A DNA stretch of 64,000 nt from Neisseria musculi (GCF_014297595.2 NZ_CP060414.2:2418001-2482000), one strand, 5' to 3'. Positions 54,074 to 63,456 are shown, counted from the stretch's first letter. Program-made: numbers and translations. Notes: generated from the sequence alone by a model not told the origin.

Positions 54074-54732
54074 TGCACACCAACTGGACAGGCTTTGAAA
54101 ACCGCCGCCGCCGCATGACCGACCGCCTCTCGCAGATGGGCATCGGGCCGTTGGTATTGCAGGCGGTGAGCCGGGTGCCGCGCCATCTTTTCGTGGAAGA
54201 AGCCCTGCAAACCCGTGCCTATGATGAGATGTCGCTGCCGCTGGGCTTGGGGCAAACCATTTCCCAGCCCTACACGGTTGCCAGAATGACGGAGCTTTTA
54301 TTGGGAGATGCCCCGCAAAATATGCGGCGCGTGCTGGAAATCGGCACCGGCTGCGGTTATCAGACGGCCGTGCTGTTGGCGCTGGCGTTGCCGGAAATTT
54401 TCTCGGTGGAGCGTTTGCGCCCGCTGCACGAGCGTGCCAAACAGCATTTGCGTGCGGCCGGTTTGCTGGCCAAAGCGCGGCTGGTGTGCGGCGACGGTTA
54501 TTTGGGGCTGCCCGAAGTGGCGCCGTTTGACGGCATTCTCGTTACTGCCGCGCCCACCGAAATACCGCTGGCACTGCTGCAGCAGCTTGCCATCGGCGGG
54601 CGCATGGTGTTGCCGCTCGATGAGGGCGGTATACAATATTTGTGGCTGATTGAAAAAACACCGCAAGGCTACCGCGAAACCTGTGTGCAGGAAGCCAATT
54701 TCGTGCCGTTGGTGAGCGGGGCGGGGGAGTGA
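54073..54732 (+). CDS. pcm: Protein-L-isoaspartate O-methyltransferase
   Basis: Pcm (219 residues) methylates L-isoaspartyl residues so that damaged proteins can be repaired. RVPRHLFVEEAL, YDEMSLPLGLGQTISQPYTVARM and the SAM-binding VLEIGTGCGYQTAVLL are visible, with FDGILVTAAPTEIP further on. Start and surE stop overlap (TGATG). It ends about 150 bases before nlpD, as in the E. coli surE-pcm-nlpD order. Confidence 0.96.
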   Translation: MHTNWTGFENRRRRMTDRLSQMGIGPLVLQAVSRVPRHLFVEEALQTRAYDEMSLPLGLGQTISQPYTVARMTELLLGDAPQNMRRVLEIGTGCGYQTAVLLALALPEIFSVERLRPLHERAKQHLRAAGLLAKARLVCGDGYLGLPEVAPFDGILVTAAPTEIPLALLQQLAIGGRMVLPLDEGGIQYLWLIEKTPQGYRETCVQEANFVPLVSGAGE

Positions 54733-54884
54733 ATGCCCGTGAGGCCGTCTGAATGCCGCCGGCGCGCCGAGCCTGCATTCTCCACGCTTCTTAACACGTA
54801 AAAACTTGTAGAAAGAGGCATAATTTGATTATGATATGCCCCGATTCCACACTTAAACCAAACAAAACAGAAGGTCATCTAAAT

Positions 54885-55847
54885 ATGTTGAAAAAAACCG
54901 CATTCCGCACCGGCACGGCAGTTTTGGTATTGATGCTGGGCGCGTGTTCATGGTTCCAGCAGCCTGCTGCTCCCGTAACCGCAGGAGCGGCATCGGGTGC
55001 TTCCGGCACATCGGCGCAGAGCAACCCCTACGGTGCCGCGCCTTACGATCCGAATGCGGCGGGCGCCGTTGCCGCCCCCGAGCCTTACACGCCGCCTGCA
55101 ACTGCGGCGGCGGCCGCTCCATCGGGCGGCGGTGCCTATATTCCTTCCAATGCGCCGGTCGATATCCATGCCGCCACACACACCGTGGTGCGGGGCGACA
55201 CGGTTTACAATATTGCCAAACGCTACAACATCACCCAAGACAATGTGCGCGAGTGGAACAATCTTAGTGCCGACAACACCATCAGCGTAGGCCAAAACCT
55301 GCGCGTGAAACCGGCCGGCTATTCCGCGCCGGCGGCAACGGCAGCGTCCAAACCCGCCGTGCCGCCTTCTTCGGCTTCTGCCGCCACCACCCCTGCACCT
55401 TCCAATGCCGATTACGCGCGGAGCCCGCAGGCCGCAAGCCCCGCCAAAACCCCCACGGTATCCACCGGCGGCGTGCGCACGGTGTCCGGCATCGTTTGGC
55501 AGCGCCCGACTGCGGGCAATATCATTGTTCCCTTCGGCGGCAGCAGCAAAGGCGTTGATATTGCCGGCCAGGCGGGGCAGGCGGTGGTTTCCGCCGCAGA
55601 CGGCAAAGTGGTGTATGCCGGCTCGGGTTTGCGCGGCTACGGCAACTTGGTGATTGTGCAGCATAATCCCACCTTTTTAACGGCTTACGGCCATAACCAA
55701 AACCTGCTGGTGAAAGAAGGGCAAACCGTCAAGCGCGGCCAAACCATCGCCCGTATGGGCAGCAGCGATGCCGACCGCACCAAACTGCATTTTGAAGTGC
55801 GCCAAAACGGTAAGCCTGTGAATCCGACCCAATTCGTTGCATTTTAA
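54885..55847 (+). CDS. nlpD: LysM/LytM lipoprotein, NlpD-like amidase activator
   Basis: A 320-residue outer-membrane lipoprotein (lipobox LGAC, Cys about residue 23). After an Ala/Pro-rich linker there is one LysM domain (about residues 97-142, THTVVRGDTVYNIAKRYNIT) that binds peptidoglycan, then an M23/LytM domain (from about residue 205). Two of the zinc ligands are replaced: SKGVDIA where HxGxD is expected and KLHFEVR where HLHFE is expected, so it is probably an inactive activator of cell-wall amidases, as NlpD is. The ATG at 54885 is taken because it starts the lipoprotein signal. Confidence 0.9.
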   Translation: MLKKTAFRTGTAVLVLMLGACSWFQQPAAPVTAGAASGASGTSAQSNPYGAAPYDPNAAGAVAAPEPYTPPATAAAAAPSGGGAYIPSNAPVDIHAATHTVVRGDTVYNIAKRYNITQDNVREWNNLSADNTISVGQNLRVKPAGYSAPAATAASKPAVPPSSASAATTPAPSNADYARSPQAASPAKTPTVSTGGVRTVSGIVWQRPTAGNIIVPFGGSSKGVDIAGQAGQAVVSAADGKVVYAGSGLRGYGNLVIVQHNPTFLTAYGHNQNLLVKEGQTVKRGQTIARMGSSDADRTKLHFEVRQNGKPVNPTQFVAF

Positions 55848-55862
55848 ACCTTGCCGGCACAG

Positions 55863-55894
55863 GCGGCCGTCTGAAAATTTCAGACGGCCTTTTG
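55863..55894 (+). terminator. Terminator after nlpD
   Basis: GGCCGTCTGAAA and TTTCAGACGGCC form a perfect 12-bp stem with almost no loop, followed by TTTTG. Confidence 0.7.
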
Positions 55895-56441
55895 TTTGCT
55901 TATGTTAAAATGCCGCGATGAAATGTATGTAATGCATTCGCATTTCCGGCAAAACGGCAAGCTGCATAAGGTATATACGGCATGGAGCCGATTTTCACCG
56001 TCCGGCCGGCAAAACCGTTTTTTGAGTTTGGTTTTTGAGTTAAGGCGCGGAATGGCTGCAAAAGAAACGCAGTGGGCCGGCCATCGTGGGCTTCCTGATT
56101 TTCGATACCGTTCAGACGGCCCGTAATGATGCGGAAATTTAGGCTTTGTTTCATCCGCCCCCTGTCTTTTCGCCCATGTGCGGCACGCAGGGGCGGTGTG
56201 GCATATTGTGAAAATGGTGCGGGGCTGTTTATCGGTTGATTGGGTGTGGGAAGCGTGCGGCAGCCGGTTTGCCCCGCCGCCGCCGCAGCCAAAGGCGGTG
56301 ATGCCCGGCAGAGGCGGTTTGTGCGCTGTGCCGCTGTTCAGACGGCCTTGTCTGCCGCAACCGCCGGCATGGCGGGTTTTGTGCCGCAGGCCGTCTGAAG
56401 AAGAGAGGGTTTGTGCGCGGCTCGGGAGAAGCGGGAAGAAT
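55895..56441. other. Gene-free region between nlpD and the Na/Pi gene
   Basis: 547 bp. In E. coli rpoS would follow nlpD; here no sigma factor gene is seen. DUS copies occur near 56111, 56338 and 56391. Frames on both strands look spurious. The promoter of the Na/Pi gene must lie here. Confidence 0.5.
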
Positions 56442-58244
56442 ATGAAAAAAGTAAACAACCATCAGGTGAAATGGATGCTGGCCGCCGCAGCGCTGTCGGT
56501 GCTGGCATACAGTTTCTGGTACAGCGCGCCGTGGCTGAAGCTGTGTTACGGCCTGGCGCTGTTTCTGTTCGGCATGCAGTGTATCGAAGAAGGCCTGCGC
56601 AACGCGGCGGGCGGCACATTGGAGCGGCTGATGGCGAAAAGCACGTCCACGCCTGCCAAAGGCTTGCTGTTCGGCATCGGCGCAACCTTTATTTTGCAGT
56701 CGAGCACTTTGGTTTCGCTGCTGACCATTGCTTTTTTGAGCACCGGGCTGATTACGCTGGCGGGCGGCATTGCGGTGATTTTGGGCACCAATCTGGGGGC
56801 GACCAGCGGCATTTGGCTGCTGGCGGCAGCAGGGCAGAGCATCAGCTTGAGCCCCGTGGCCGTGCCGATGTTGGTGTTTGGCATTCTGGCCGGGCTGATC
56901 AACAGCAAAGGCAAAACCATAGGCCGCGTTTTGGTGGGCATCGCCTTGATTTTTTTGGGTGTCGATGCGATTAAAGACGGCTTTCAGACCCTGGGCGGGC
57001 AGGTGGATTTTTCGTCTGTAAACGCGGGTGGGGTGGCGGAAATCGCCATTTTCAGCGCCATCGGCCTGTTTTTAACCATTGTTTTGCAGTCTTCGCATGC
57101 CACTTTGATTTTAACATTGGCGGCGTTGGCGGCGGGGCAGATAAGCGTGGCGCAGGGGTTTGCCGTTGCCATCGGCTCCAATGTGGGCAGCAGCATTTCC
57201 ACTGCGTTTGTGGGTATGCTCGGCAGCGACCGCAGCGGCCAGCGGCTGGCATTGGCGCATTTATTGTTTAACGCGGTAACGGCGGTATTGTCGCTGCTGC
57301 TGTGGCTGCCGCTCACCAAACTGGTAACGTTCACCGCGCAACTGACCGGCATGGGCGGCCTGCTGCAACTGGCCTTGTTCCACACCTTGTTCAACGGCTT
57401 GGGTTTGGCGGTGTTTTGGAAGCTGCAAAACAGGCTGGCGGCGCAGTTAATCAAATGGCTGCCGGAAAAAGAAGAGCGCGCGCACCTGCTGCCGGAGGGG
57501 CACGAGCCGGTGCGCGCGCTGCATTTAAACCACAATATGCTGCGCTCGGGCGAAACGGCAATCCGCTCGGTGTTTAAAGAAATAGGCCATCTGAACGCGG
57601 TGAGTTTAGAGGCCATCTGCCACGTTTTGTTTATTCCGGTGGAGAAACTTTATGAAGAGCAAACCGATGCCGATGAAGCGCTGCAGCCGCCCAAACCTCC
57701 GCTGAACCTGGATGCGCAGGCGCTGTATGAAAGCCAGATTAAGCCGCTCTATAGCGAAGTGTTGGATTTCGCCAGCAAAATAGACATGGAAGGCGAAGAG
57801 CAGCAGCAACAGCTTTCCACTGCTTATACAGCGGCGTTTCAAATGGTAGAAATCGTTAAAGAAAGCAAACACCTGCAGAAAAATATGCAGCTGCACCTGC
57901 AACAGCCCGACTCACCCGCATTCCGCGACTATATGCGCCTGCGCCGCCATTTGTTTAAAACGCTGGTGCTGTTCCGCCGCATCAGCGCGCTGGCTGCCTA
58001 TTCGGAAGAATGGTTCGGGCAGGCAGCATTGCTGTCGAAACATATCGACACATTGGAAAATTTCCGCGCCCGCACGCTGGTAAAACTGCGCAAAAAAGAA
58101 ATCGGCGGTTGGGAAACTTCATCGCTGATGAACGACATCAACTACGCCCGCCGCATCGGCTTGGGCGTGCAGGAAATCATCAATCTTACAGGCGCGCAGC
58201 CCGCCCGCAAAGAGCAAGAGCGGCAGGAAGCCGCATTTGTGTAA
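56442..58244 (+). CDS. Na+/phosphate cotransporter family protein with PhoU-like domain
   Basis: A 600-residue protein. About residues 10-330 form two Na/Pi-cotransporter repeats, each with the QSS signature (ILQSSTLVSLLTIAFL and VLQSSHATLILTLAAL) and several membrane helices. The C-terminal third (from about 370) is a soluble helical domain resembling PhoU. E. coli YjbB has the same layout and exports phosphate. The ATG at 56442 follows GGGAAGAAT; the 88-codon upstream extension is rejected. Confidence 0.92.
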   Translation: MKKVNNHQVKWMLAAAALSVLAYSFWYSAPWLKLCYGLALFLFGMQCIEEGLRNAAGGTLERLMAKSTSTPAKGLLFGIGATFILQSSTLVSLLTIAFLSTGLITLAGGIAVILGTNLGATSGIWLLAAAGQSISLSPVAVPMLVFGILAGLINSKGKTIGRVLVGIALIFLGVDAIKDGFQTLGGQVDFSSVNAGGVAEIAIFSAIGLFLTIVLQSSHATLILTLAALAAGQISVAQGFAVAIGSNVGSSISTAFVGMLGSDRSGQRLALAHLLFNAVTAVLSLLLWLPLTKLVTFTAQLTGMGGLLQLALFHTLFNGLGLAVFWKLQNRLAAQLIKWLPEKEERAHLLPEGHEPVRALHLNHNMLRSGETAIRSVFKEIGHLNAVSLEAICHVLFIPVEKLYEEQTDADEALQPPKPPLNLDAQALYESQIKPLYSEVLDFASKIDMEGEEQQQQLSTAYTAAFQMVEIVKESKHLQKNMQLHLQQPDSPAFRDYMRLRRHLFKTLVLFRRISALAAYSEEWFGQAALLSKHIDTLENFRARTLVKLRKKEIGGWETSSLMNDINYARRIGLGVQEIINLTGAQPARKEQERQEAAFV

Positions 58245-58250
58245 AATACC

Positions 58251-58281
58251 GGCCGTCTGAAACGTTCAGACGGCCTTTTTT
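58251..58281 (+). terminator. Terminator between the Na/Pi gene and tilS
   Basis: GGCCGTCTGAAC and GTTCAGACGGCC form a 12-bp stem followed by TTTTTTAC, seven bases past the stop. Confidence 0.75.
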
Positions 58282-58300
58282 ACTTTGTCGTCCCCAATCT

Positions 58301-59641
58301 ATGAACACTGCCCTGCATCCGTTACAGCAACGCCTGGCTGCCGCCTGGCCGCATGATTTTCCTGCCGGCACCCGTATCGAAGCGGGTTTGAGCGGCGGCT
58401 TGGACTCGGTGGTGCTGCTGCACCTTCTCGCCGCCCTGCAACCGCGCTTCGGTTTTGCGTTGAGTGCCGTGCATGTGCATCACGGTTTGAATGCCTGTGC
58501 CGATGAATGGGCAGATTTCTGCCGCAACCTGTGCCGGGAATGGGGCATTGCGCTGCGTCTGGAAAAAGTAACCGTGGCGGATAACAGCCGTTTGGGCATC
58601 GAAGCAGAAGCGCGCAGGCAGCGTTACCGGGTATTTTCAGACGGCCGCTGCGATGTGCTGGCATTGGCACACCACCAAAACGACCAAGTGGAAACCTTTA
58701 TGTTGGCCGCGCTGCGGGGCGGCGGCCTGCGCGCGCTCTCGGCCATGCCGCAGCGGCGGCCGCTGGGCGGGCGCATCGAGCTTTGGCGGCCGCTGCTGGA
58801 GGAGTCGCGCGAAACCCTCGAAAGCTATGCAGCCGAACAGGGCTTGGCTTATGTGGAAGACGGCAGCAACGGCGATTCGGCATTTCTGCGCAACTGGCTG
58901 CGGCACGAAGCGCTGCCGCAATGGCGCAACCGCGTGCCGCATTTAGACCGCCATATCGTCCGCAGCATCGGTTCGCTGCAAAACGAGCTGACCCTGCTCA
59001 ACGAAATTGTGGAGCAGGATTACGCTTATATCTGCGCAGCCGGCGCATTCAGTATTGCGCGCTGGAAAACCCTGAGCGGAGCACGCCGCCGCCAACAGCT
59101 GCTGCATTTTGCCAAACTGCACGGGCTGGGTGTGCCTGCCGCAGAAAGCACCGCCGATTTTTCGCGGGTGTTGGGCACGATGAAAACGGTATCGGCAGAG
59201 TGGCCGCTGCCGCATGGAAAAATCCATGCCTACCGCGATACCTTGTTTGCCCAAAAAACAGGCTGGCAAGACACGCTGCCCTGGGTTGCGGGCGGCGCGG
59301 TTTTAACAGGCCGTCTGAAAAATATACTGCCTGAAAACGGTTTTACCCTTAAACCGCATTCGTTCGGAATGTGTGAGAAATTGTTAAATGAAGAGTGCGT
59401 GATTCGGGCGGCAAATGCCGAAGATGTGATTCAAACGACCATTGGTCGTAAAAATGTTTGGAAAGTTTTACAAGAAAGCAAAGTGCCGCCGTTTGCAAGG
59501 CGCTATTGGCCGGTGGTGGCCGACAGCGGCAACCGCTGCGCGGCTATTGCCAATATCCGGGTTAGCGTTCATCATAGCAGCCCGAACGGGGCTATCCCTG
59601 TTTTTGATAAATTTAATTGCTTTATTTTGGAACCAAAGTAA
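58301..59641 (+). CDS. tilS: tRNA(Ile)-lysidine synthase
   Basis: TilS (446 residues) converts C34 of the CAU-anticodon tRNA-Ile to lysidine so that it reads AUA; it is essential. The PP-loop SGGLDSVVLLHL is near residue 30, followed by VHVHHGLN, LALAHHQNDQVETFML and the GGGLRALSAMP region. The C-terminal domain (about residues 340-446) includes VPPFARRYWPVV. A DUS lies inside (read FSDGR). The ATG at 58301 starts just after the terminator stem. Confidence 0.95.
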   Translation: MNTALHPLQQRLAAAWPHDFPAGTRIEAGLSGGLDSVVLLHLLAALQPRFGFALSAVHVHHGLNACADEWADFCRNLCREWGIALRLEKVTVADNSRLGIEAEARRQRYRVFSDGRCDVLALAHHQNDQVETFMLAALRGGGLRALSAMPQRRPLGGRIELWRPLLEESRETLESYAAEQGLAYVEDGSNGDSAFLRNWLRHEALPQWRNRVPHLDRHIVRSIGSLQNELTLLNEIVEQDYAYICAAGAFSIARWKTLSGARRRQQLLHFAKLHGLGVPAAESTADFSRVLGTMKTVSAEWPLPHGKIHAYRDTLFAQKTGWQDTLPWVAGGAVLTGRLKNILPENGFTLKPHSFGMCEKLLNEECVIRAANAEDVIQTTIGRKNVWKVLQESKVPPFARRYWPVVADSGNRCAAIANIRVSVHHSSPNGAIPVFDKFNCFILEPK

Positions 59642-59686
59642 AGGTAAAGTGTCAGAAAGCCATAGACGAACGCTTTACCTTTTCTG
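59640..59686 (+). terminator. Possible terminator after tilS
   Basis: AAAGGTAAAG and CTTTACCTTT form a 10-bp stem with a 23-base loop and a T-rich tail (TCTGTCTTTG), spanning the tilS stop. The long loop makes it uncertain. Confidence 0.45.
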
Positions 59687-59717
59687 TCTTTGTCATCTGG
59701 CTATTTAAGGGTTGAGC

Positions 59718-60317
59718 ATGAATGATCGTAAAATCGATCAGGCATTGGTAGAGCGGGCGCAGAAAGGCGAACATAAAGCATTCGAGCTTCTTGTGTCGAA
59801 ATACCAGCGCCGCCTTACCCGTTTGTTGTCGCGCTTTATTAAAGACGAGCACGAAGTAAACGATGTTGTGCAGGAAGCTCTGATAAAAGCCTACCGGGCA
59901 TTGCCGAACTTCCGAGGCGAGAGTGCCTTTTACACCTGGCTCTACCGTATCGGCATGAACACCGCTAAAAACTACTTGGCTACTTCGGGCAAACGGCTTT
60001 TCGTGAGTGCCGATGTGGCCAACGATGAAGGAAATATTCTCGATTTGGCCGACCAGCTTGCCGATGATCATACGCCGGAAGCCGAGATGCTGAACCGGGA
60101 AATATTGGAAACCGTGGAAGCGGCCATCGCCAAACTGCCCGATGATTTACACAAAGCCATTTCCCTGAGGGAAATGGAGGGTTTGTCTTACGAGGAAATT
60201 GCTCAGATTATGGACTGTCCCATCGGCACCGTGCGTTCGCGGATTTTCAGGGCGCGCGAGGTCATTGCCAAAGATTTAAGGCCGCTGTTGGACACGTCTG
60301 AAAACCAAAGGTGGTAA
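59718..60317 (+). CDS. rpoE: ECF sigma factor, RpoE (sigma-E)
   Basis: A 199-residue group 4 sigma factor. Region 2 is clear (FELLVSKYQRRLTRLLSRFI, then VVQEALIKAYRALPNF and SAFYTWLYRIGMNTAKNYL), and region 4 has LPDDLHKAISLREMEGLSYE with EIAQIMDCPIGTVRSRIFRA. These match sigma-E of gammaproteobacteria, which controls envelope stress. The anti-sigma gene follows after one base. The ATG at 59718 is preferred over the TTG at 59712. The gene for the protease RseP is at 25260. Confidence 0.95.
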   Translation: MNDRKIDQALVERAQKGEHKAFELLVSKYQRRLTRLLSRFIKDEHEVNDVVQEALIKAYRALPNFRGESAFYTWLYRIGMNTAKNYLATSGKRLFVSADVANDEGNILDLADQLADDHTPEAEMLNREILETVEAAIAKLPDDLHKAISLREMEGLSYEEIAQIMDCPIGTVRSRIFRAREVIAKDLRPLLDTSENQRW

Positions 60318-60318
60318 A

Positions 60319-60906
60319 GTGAACCAAAATAAAGACTATGAATTTGTTTCTGCCGCCATGGACGATGATGGTTTGTCGGAAGAAATATTAGATAAATTAT
60401 TGTCTGACAGCGAAGCACGACAAAAATGGCGCGAATACCATTTCATACGCGATTGCCTGCAATGCTCAAAACCTGCCGCGCGTGAAGAAACGGTATCCGT
60501 TTCCCGGGAAAGCATAACGGCGGTGGTGCAGACGGTTGCCGTGAAACAATCCGGCCGCAGCGAAAGCAGGGCGGTTCCCCCCGCAGCCAACAACCACGCC
60601 TTTAGAGGTTTTGCCGTTGCGGCCAGTGTGCTGGCGGTAGCGGTAGGCGGGTGGCAGTTTTTGCCGCAAAGCGGCAGCGGCGGTTCGGCAGTAGCCGGGA
60701 AGGCCGCCCCTTCGGATCGGTCGGAGATTGTTTCGGTGGGCGGTAAAGCCGCTCCGGCCAAGAGTGATGCGGTAGCCAATGCAGAAGCGCAGGGAACGGT
60801 GGTGCCCAATGCCGCCCGCGCCAACCAGGCCGGTGCTGCCGAAAAGCAAAGTGCTGTGAGGGTGGAAAAACTGCCCGAAGCCGGAGCAGCCAGCGCGGCG
60901 GAATAA
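60319..60906 (+). CDS. rseA: Anti-sigma-E factor, RseA-like
   Basis: A 195-residue protein starting at GTG, preceded by AAAGGTGG. The N-terminal RseA domain (SAAMDDDGLSEEILDKLLSD, ARQKWREYHFIRDCLQ) should hold sigma-E in the cytoplasm. A single membrane helix lies at about residues 95-112 (GFAVAASVLAVAVGGWQFL). The periplasmic tail is Ala/Gly-rich and low in complexity; no rseB follows. The helix makes it a candidate substrate of RseP. Confidence 0.88.
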   Translation: MNQNKDYEFVSAAMDDDGLSEEILDKLLSDSEARQKWREYHFIRDCLQCSKPAAREETVSVSRESITAVVQTVAVKQSGRSESRAVPPAANNHAFRGFAVAASVLAVAVGGWQFLPQSGSGGSAVAGKAAPSDRSEIVSVGGKAAPAKSDAVANAEAQGTVVPNAARANQAGAAEKQSAVRVEKLPEAGAASAAE

Positions 60907-60934
60907 TTTGTGCTGTTTGGCAATAGGCAGGAGA

Positions 60935-60970
60935 GAGGCCGTCTGAAAAAGTTTTCAGACGGCCTGTTTG
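60935..60970 (+). terminator. Terminator after rpoE-rseA
   Basis: GGCCGTCTGAAAA and TTTTCAGACGGCC pair across two bases, followed by TGTTTGTTTTG. Confidence 0.7.
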
Positions 60971-61156
60971 TTTTGTAATCATGCCTAATCGTTTTTCTCA
61001 ATTGTTTTTGCAGCAAAAAGATATTGGGCCAAGCCAGGGTATCTGTTGTGGGCGCGGCAGAATACGGCCGGGCCGGTGTTTGACGGGCTCAATCTGCTTT
61101 GTGTTTTTGAAAGAAACAAAGGCTCTGACGGAAAAAAACGGCTGACACGGGTGCTG

Positions 61157-61477
61157 TTAAACGTGGAAGCTTTCGCCGCAGCCGCATTCGTCTTTCACAT
61201 TGGGGTTTTGGAACTTAAAGCCTTCCTGCAAGCCTTCTTTGGTGTAGTCCAATTCCGTGCCGTCAAGATAAATATGGCTTTTCGGATCAACGAATATTTT
61301 TACGCCGAAACCTTCAAACACCAAATCTTCGGGCTGCACGGTGTCTGCAAATTCCAAAGTATAGGCCATGCCGGAGCAGCCGCTGGTTTTCACGCCCAAG
61401 CGGATGCCTTCGCCTTTGCCGCGTTTGGTTAAAAAGGTTTGGATATGGTCGGCAGCTTTTTTGGTTAGGGTAATCAT
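61157..61477 (-). CDS. iscA: Iron-sulfur cluster assembly protein IscA
   Basis: IscA (106 residues) is an A-type carrier that passes Fe-S clusters to target proteins. The three conserved cysteines are present: one in [10 protein letters not shown] and two in the C-terminal [15 protein letters not shown] precedes the ATG at 61477; the frame to 61576 has an unrelated extension. It is the last isc gene here, 247 bases after a small unknown gene. Confidence 0.96.
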   Translation of the reverse strand: MITLTKKAADHIQTFLTKRGKGEGIRLGVKTSGCSGMAYTLEFADTVQPEDLVFEGFGVKIFVDPKSHIYLDGTELDYTKEGLQEGFKFQNPNVKDECGCGESFHV

Positions 61478-61724
61478 GGTTTTATCCTTGTGATGCCAAA
61501 ATATTGCAGGTTGTGCGTCAGCTGGGTAACGGTTTAAACGGGCGGGTATATAGCAAGCCTTAGGGTCTGCCGACAATTGGCCGGCGAAGCGGTTTTTTGA
61601 GGCAAAAAACGTGTATGCAAGGCAAAAAGCACAACAAGGTTGAACACCTTGCGAGCATTTTTAACGCCGCAGACGGGGGGAATTTGACCAAAAATACCGC
61701 CGTTGCGTTAATTGTCGACAGCCC
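61478..61724. other. Gap between the 80-residue gene and iscA
   Basis: 247 bp without a gene or DUS pair. It includes a short G6 run near 61675. It is long for an operon interior, so iscA may have its own promoter here. Confidence 0.4.
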
Positions 61725-61967
61725 CTAGGCTTGGGTTTGCCGTTTCGCCCAAGCTACTGCGGCGGCGACGGCGGTTTTGGCCTGCGGGCTGTTTTTCCGG
61801 CAGATCGAGCCGGTTAGGGCCGCGCCTTGTTGCAAAATATCGTTAACGGCGGCGCGGACGAGCTTGGCGGCATCGTCCAAACCCATTTGCTGCAAACGCT
61901 GCAACACGGTTTTGCCTATGCCTTTTTCGGCCAATAGGGATTGGGTTTCCGCTTCGGTAAAAGGCAT
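61725..61967 (-). CDS. Small protein with possible helix-hairpin-helix, unknown function
   Basis: An 80-residue protein between iscU and iscA. LLAEKGIGKTVLQRLQQMGL resembles a helix-hairpin-helix (GIGK turn), and the rest is helical and Ala-rich with one Cys (GSICRKN). It is predicted cytosolic. A ribosome site (GAAAGGAATCGCC) lies right before the ATG, which supports it being a real gene. Its location suggests, but does not show, a link to iron-sulfur metabolism. Confidence 0.7.
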   Translation of the reverse strand: MPFTEAETQSLLAEKGIGKTVLQRLQQMGLDDAAKLVRAAVNDILQQGAALTGSICRKNSPQAKTAVAAAVAWAKRQTQA

Positions 61968-62038
61968 GGCGATTCCTTTCTGAAATGCGTTTTCAGACGG
62001 CCTTGCGTGTTTTTAACCGTTGCAGGCCGTCTGAGCGG

Positions 62039-62422
62039 TTAAACGCCGTTTTTCTTTTTATAGTCGGAAACGGCGGCTTTAATCGCGTCTTCGGCCAAAA
62101 TCGAGCAGTGTACTTTCACCGGGGGCAGCTCCAGCTCTTCGGCGATTTCACTGTTTTTGATGGCCAGCGCTTCATCGAGGCTTTTGCCTTTCACCCATTC
62201 GGTGATCAATGAAGAAGAGGCGATGGCCGAGCCGCAGCCGTAGGTTTTGAACTTGGCGTCTTCAATCACGCCTTGCCCGTTTACTTTGATTTGCAGCTTC
62301 ATCACATCGCCGCAGGCGGGTGCGCCGACCATGCCGGTGCCGACCGATTCATCGTTTTTGTCGAACGAGCCGACATTGCGGGGGTTTTCGTAGTGGTCGA
62401 TTACTTTGCTGCTGTATGCCAT
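62039..62422 (-). CDS. iscU: Iron-sulfur cluster scaffold protein IscU
   Basis: IscU (127 residues) is the scaffold on which Fe-S clusters are built with sulfur from IscS. The three cluster cysteines are in GAPACGDVMKL, YGCGSAIASSS and KVHCSILAEDA. The chaperone-recognition LPPVK motif is present just before the last cysteine (ELELPPVKVHC). AAGGAAACA precedes the ATG. Confidence 0.97.
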   Translation of the reverse strand: MAYSSKVIDHYENPRNVGSFDKNDESVGTGMVGAPACGDVMKLQIKVNGQGVIEDAKFKTYGCGSAIASSSLITEWVKGKSLDEALAIKNSEIAEELELPPVKVHCSILAEDAIKAAVSDYKKKNGV

Positions 62423-62565
62423 GATGTGTTTCCTTGTGGTTTGGTTTATAAGATTATTTAAGGCCGTCTGAAAAGAAATTCAAGGCGGCTGGGGGCTTGC
62501 TGTGTGGTTTGAAAGGTTTGCTTAAAAGGGTTGGGGGTTGCCGGTTTTTTCAAACCAACCCGCGT

Positions 62566-63456
62566 TTATTCGATATGGAAAACGGCTTCGGGGGCATGCG
62601 CGGCTTCGCCGTAATCTTCATCGCGCCCGAACAGTGCCGGTTTGTCGGGCAGACTGTTGGCGGGATATTCCGCTTGGGGGCGGATAAGCGTCAAGCCGGG
62701 CGGATGTTCAAGGCCGGTGCAGTGTTTGCGGATTTCGTTTACTTCTTTTGCGCTTAGGGGGTCGGGTTTGCCCATGCTGGTATGGTTGCCGTACATTTCG
62801 CTGCCGATCATCAGCAGTTTGCCGTTTTGGAAGCGGCCTTCCCAAGATTGTTGATCCTGCATGGCTTCTTCACTCATATTAATCCACACATGGTCGCGCG
62901 GCCTGCCGATGTCGAAACGGGTAATCTGCCAGCCGCCTTCCCGGCGCGGGTAGCCGAAAAACAGATAGCGGTGTTTCAAGGGCAGCGTTTCATGCGCGCT
63001 GAAACCATTTTGTTGGGGCGAGAAAAACGGAGCCATATCGGCCGGTGTTTGCGGGCTGTTGCTGCTGCCGAACACAACATCGCGCTGTAAGGTGCTGAAG
63101 GCTGCGGTGTTGATGCGTAGCTCGGGTTTGAGCGTTTTTTTGCCCGTTGGGTTGCCCGGCTTTTCGGCATAGACAACAAAACGGCTGGGAAACCGTGAAG
63201 TGCGGGTAAATTTGAGCCGGATGCCGTTTTGGTCTTTGCCTGATTGCTCCCATTTGCCGGGGGAGTGGATATCCATGGCTCCGGCAATGGCACTCAGGCA
63301 GAAAGTGTGATCGGGCAATACTGCCAAAGAGACCACGCTGTCCACAGAGCGGTGGCTGTACACGCCGATAAAACCGGCCTGCGGTGTTTGCGCCCACACG
63401 GCAGCGCAGGGCAGGCAAAACAGCATACCCAATAAAGCGGCGGCAGGGTGTTTCAT
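62566..63456 (-). CDS. Secreted protein of unknown function inside the isc cluster
   Basis: A 296-residue protein with a signal peptide (ALLGMLFCLPCAAVWAQ) and predicted periplasmic location. The mature part starts with a lipocalin-like GxYxHRSVDSVVSLAVLPDH stretch (FIGVYSHRSVDSVVSLAV) and contains GKWEQSGKDQNGIRLKF, suggesting a beta-sandwich. One or two isolated cysteines occur. I do not recognise the family. It separates iscS from iscU on the same strand, with gaps of 111 and 143 bases, and may be an insertion into the isc operon. Confidence 0.75.
   Translation of the reverse strand: MKHPAAALLGMLFCLPCAAVWAQTPQAGFIGVYSHRSVDSVVSLAVLPDHTFCLSAIAGAMDIHSPGKWEQSGKDQNGIRLKFTRTSRFPSRFVVYAEKPGNPTGKKTLKPELRINTAAFSTLQRDVVFGSSNSPQTPADMAPFFSPQQNGFSAHETLPLKHRYLFFGYPRREGGWQITRFDIGRPRDHVWINMSEEAMQDQQSWEGRFQNGKLLMIGSEMYGNHTSMGKPDPLSAKEVNEIRKHCTGLEHPPGLTLIRPQAEYPANSLPDKPALFGRDEDYGEAAHAPEAVFHIE

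Noticed and set aside
56178-56441. 88-residue N-terminal extension of the Na/Pi protein
   Set aside because: Sequence is DUS-derived and Pro/Arg-rich; a clear start with Shine-Dalgarno lies at 56442.
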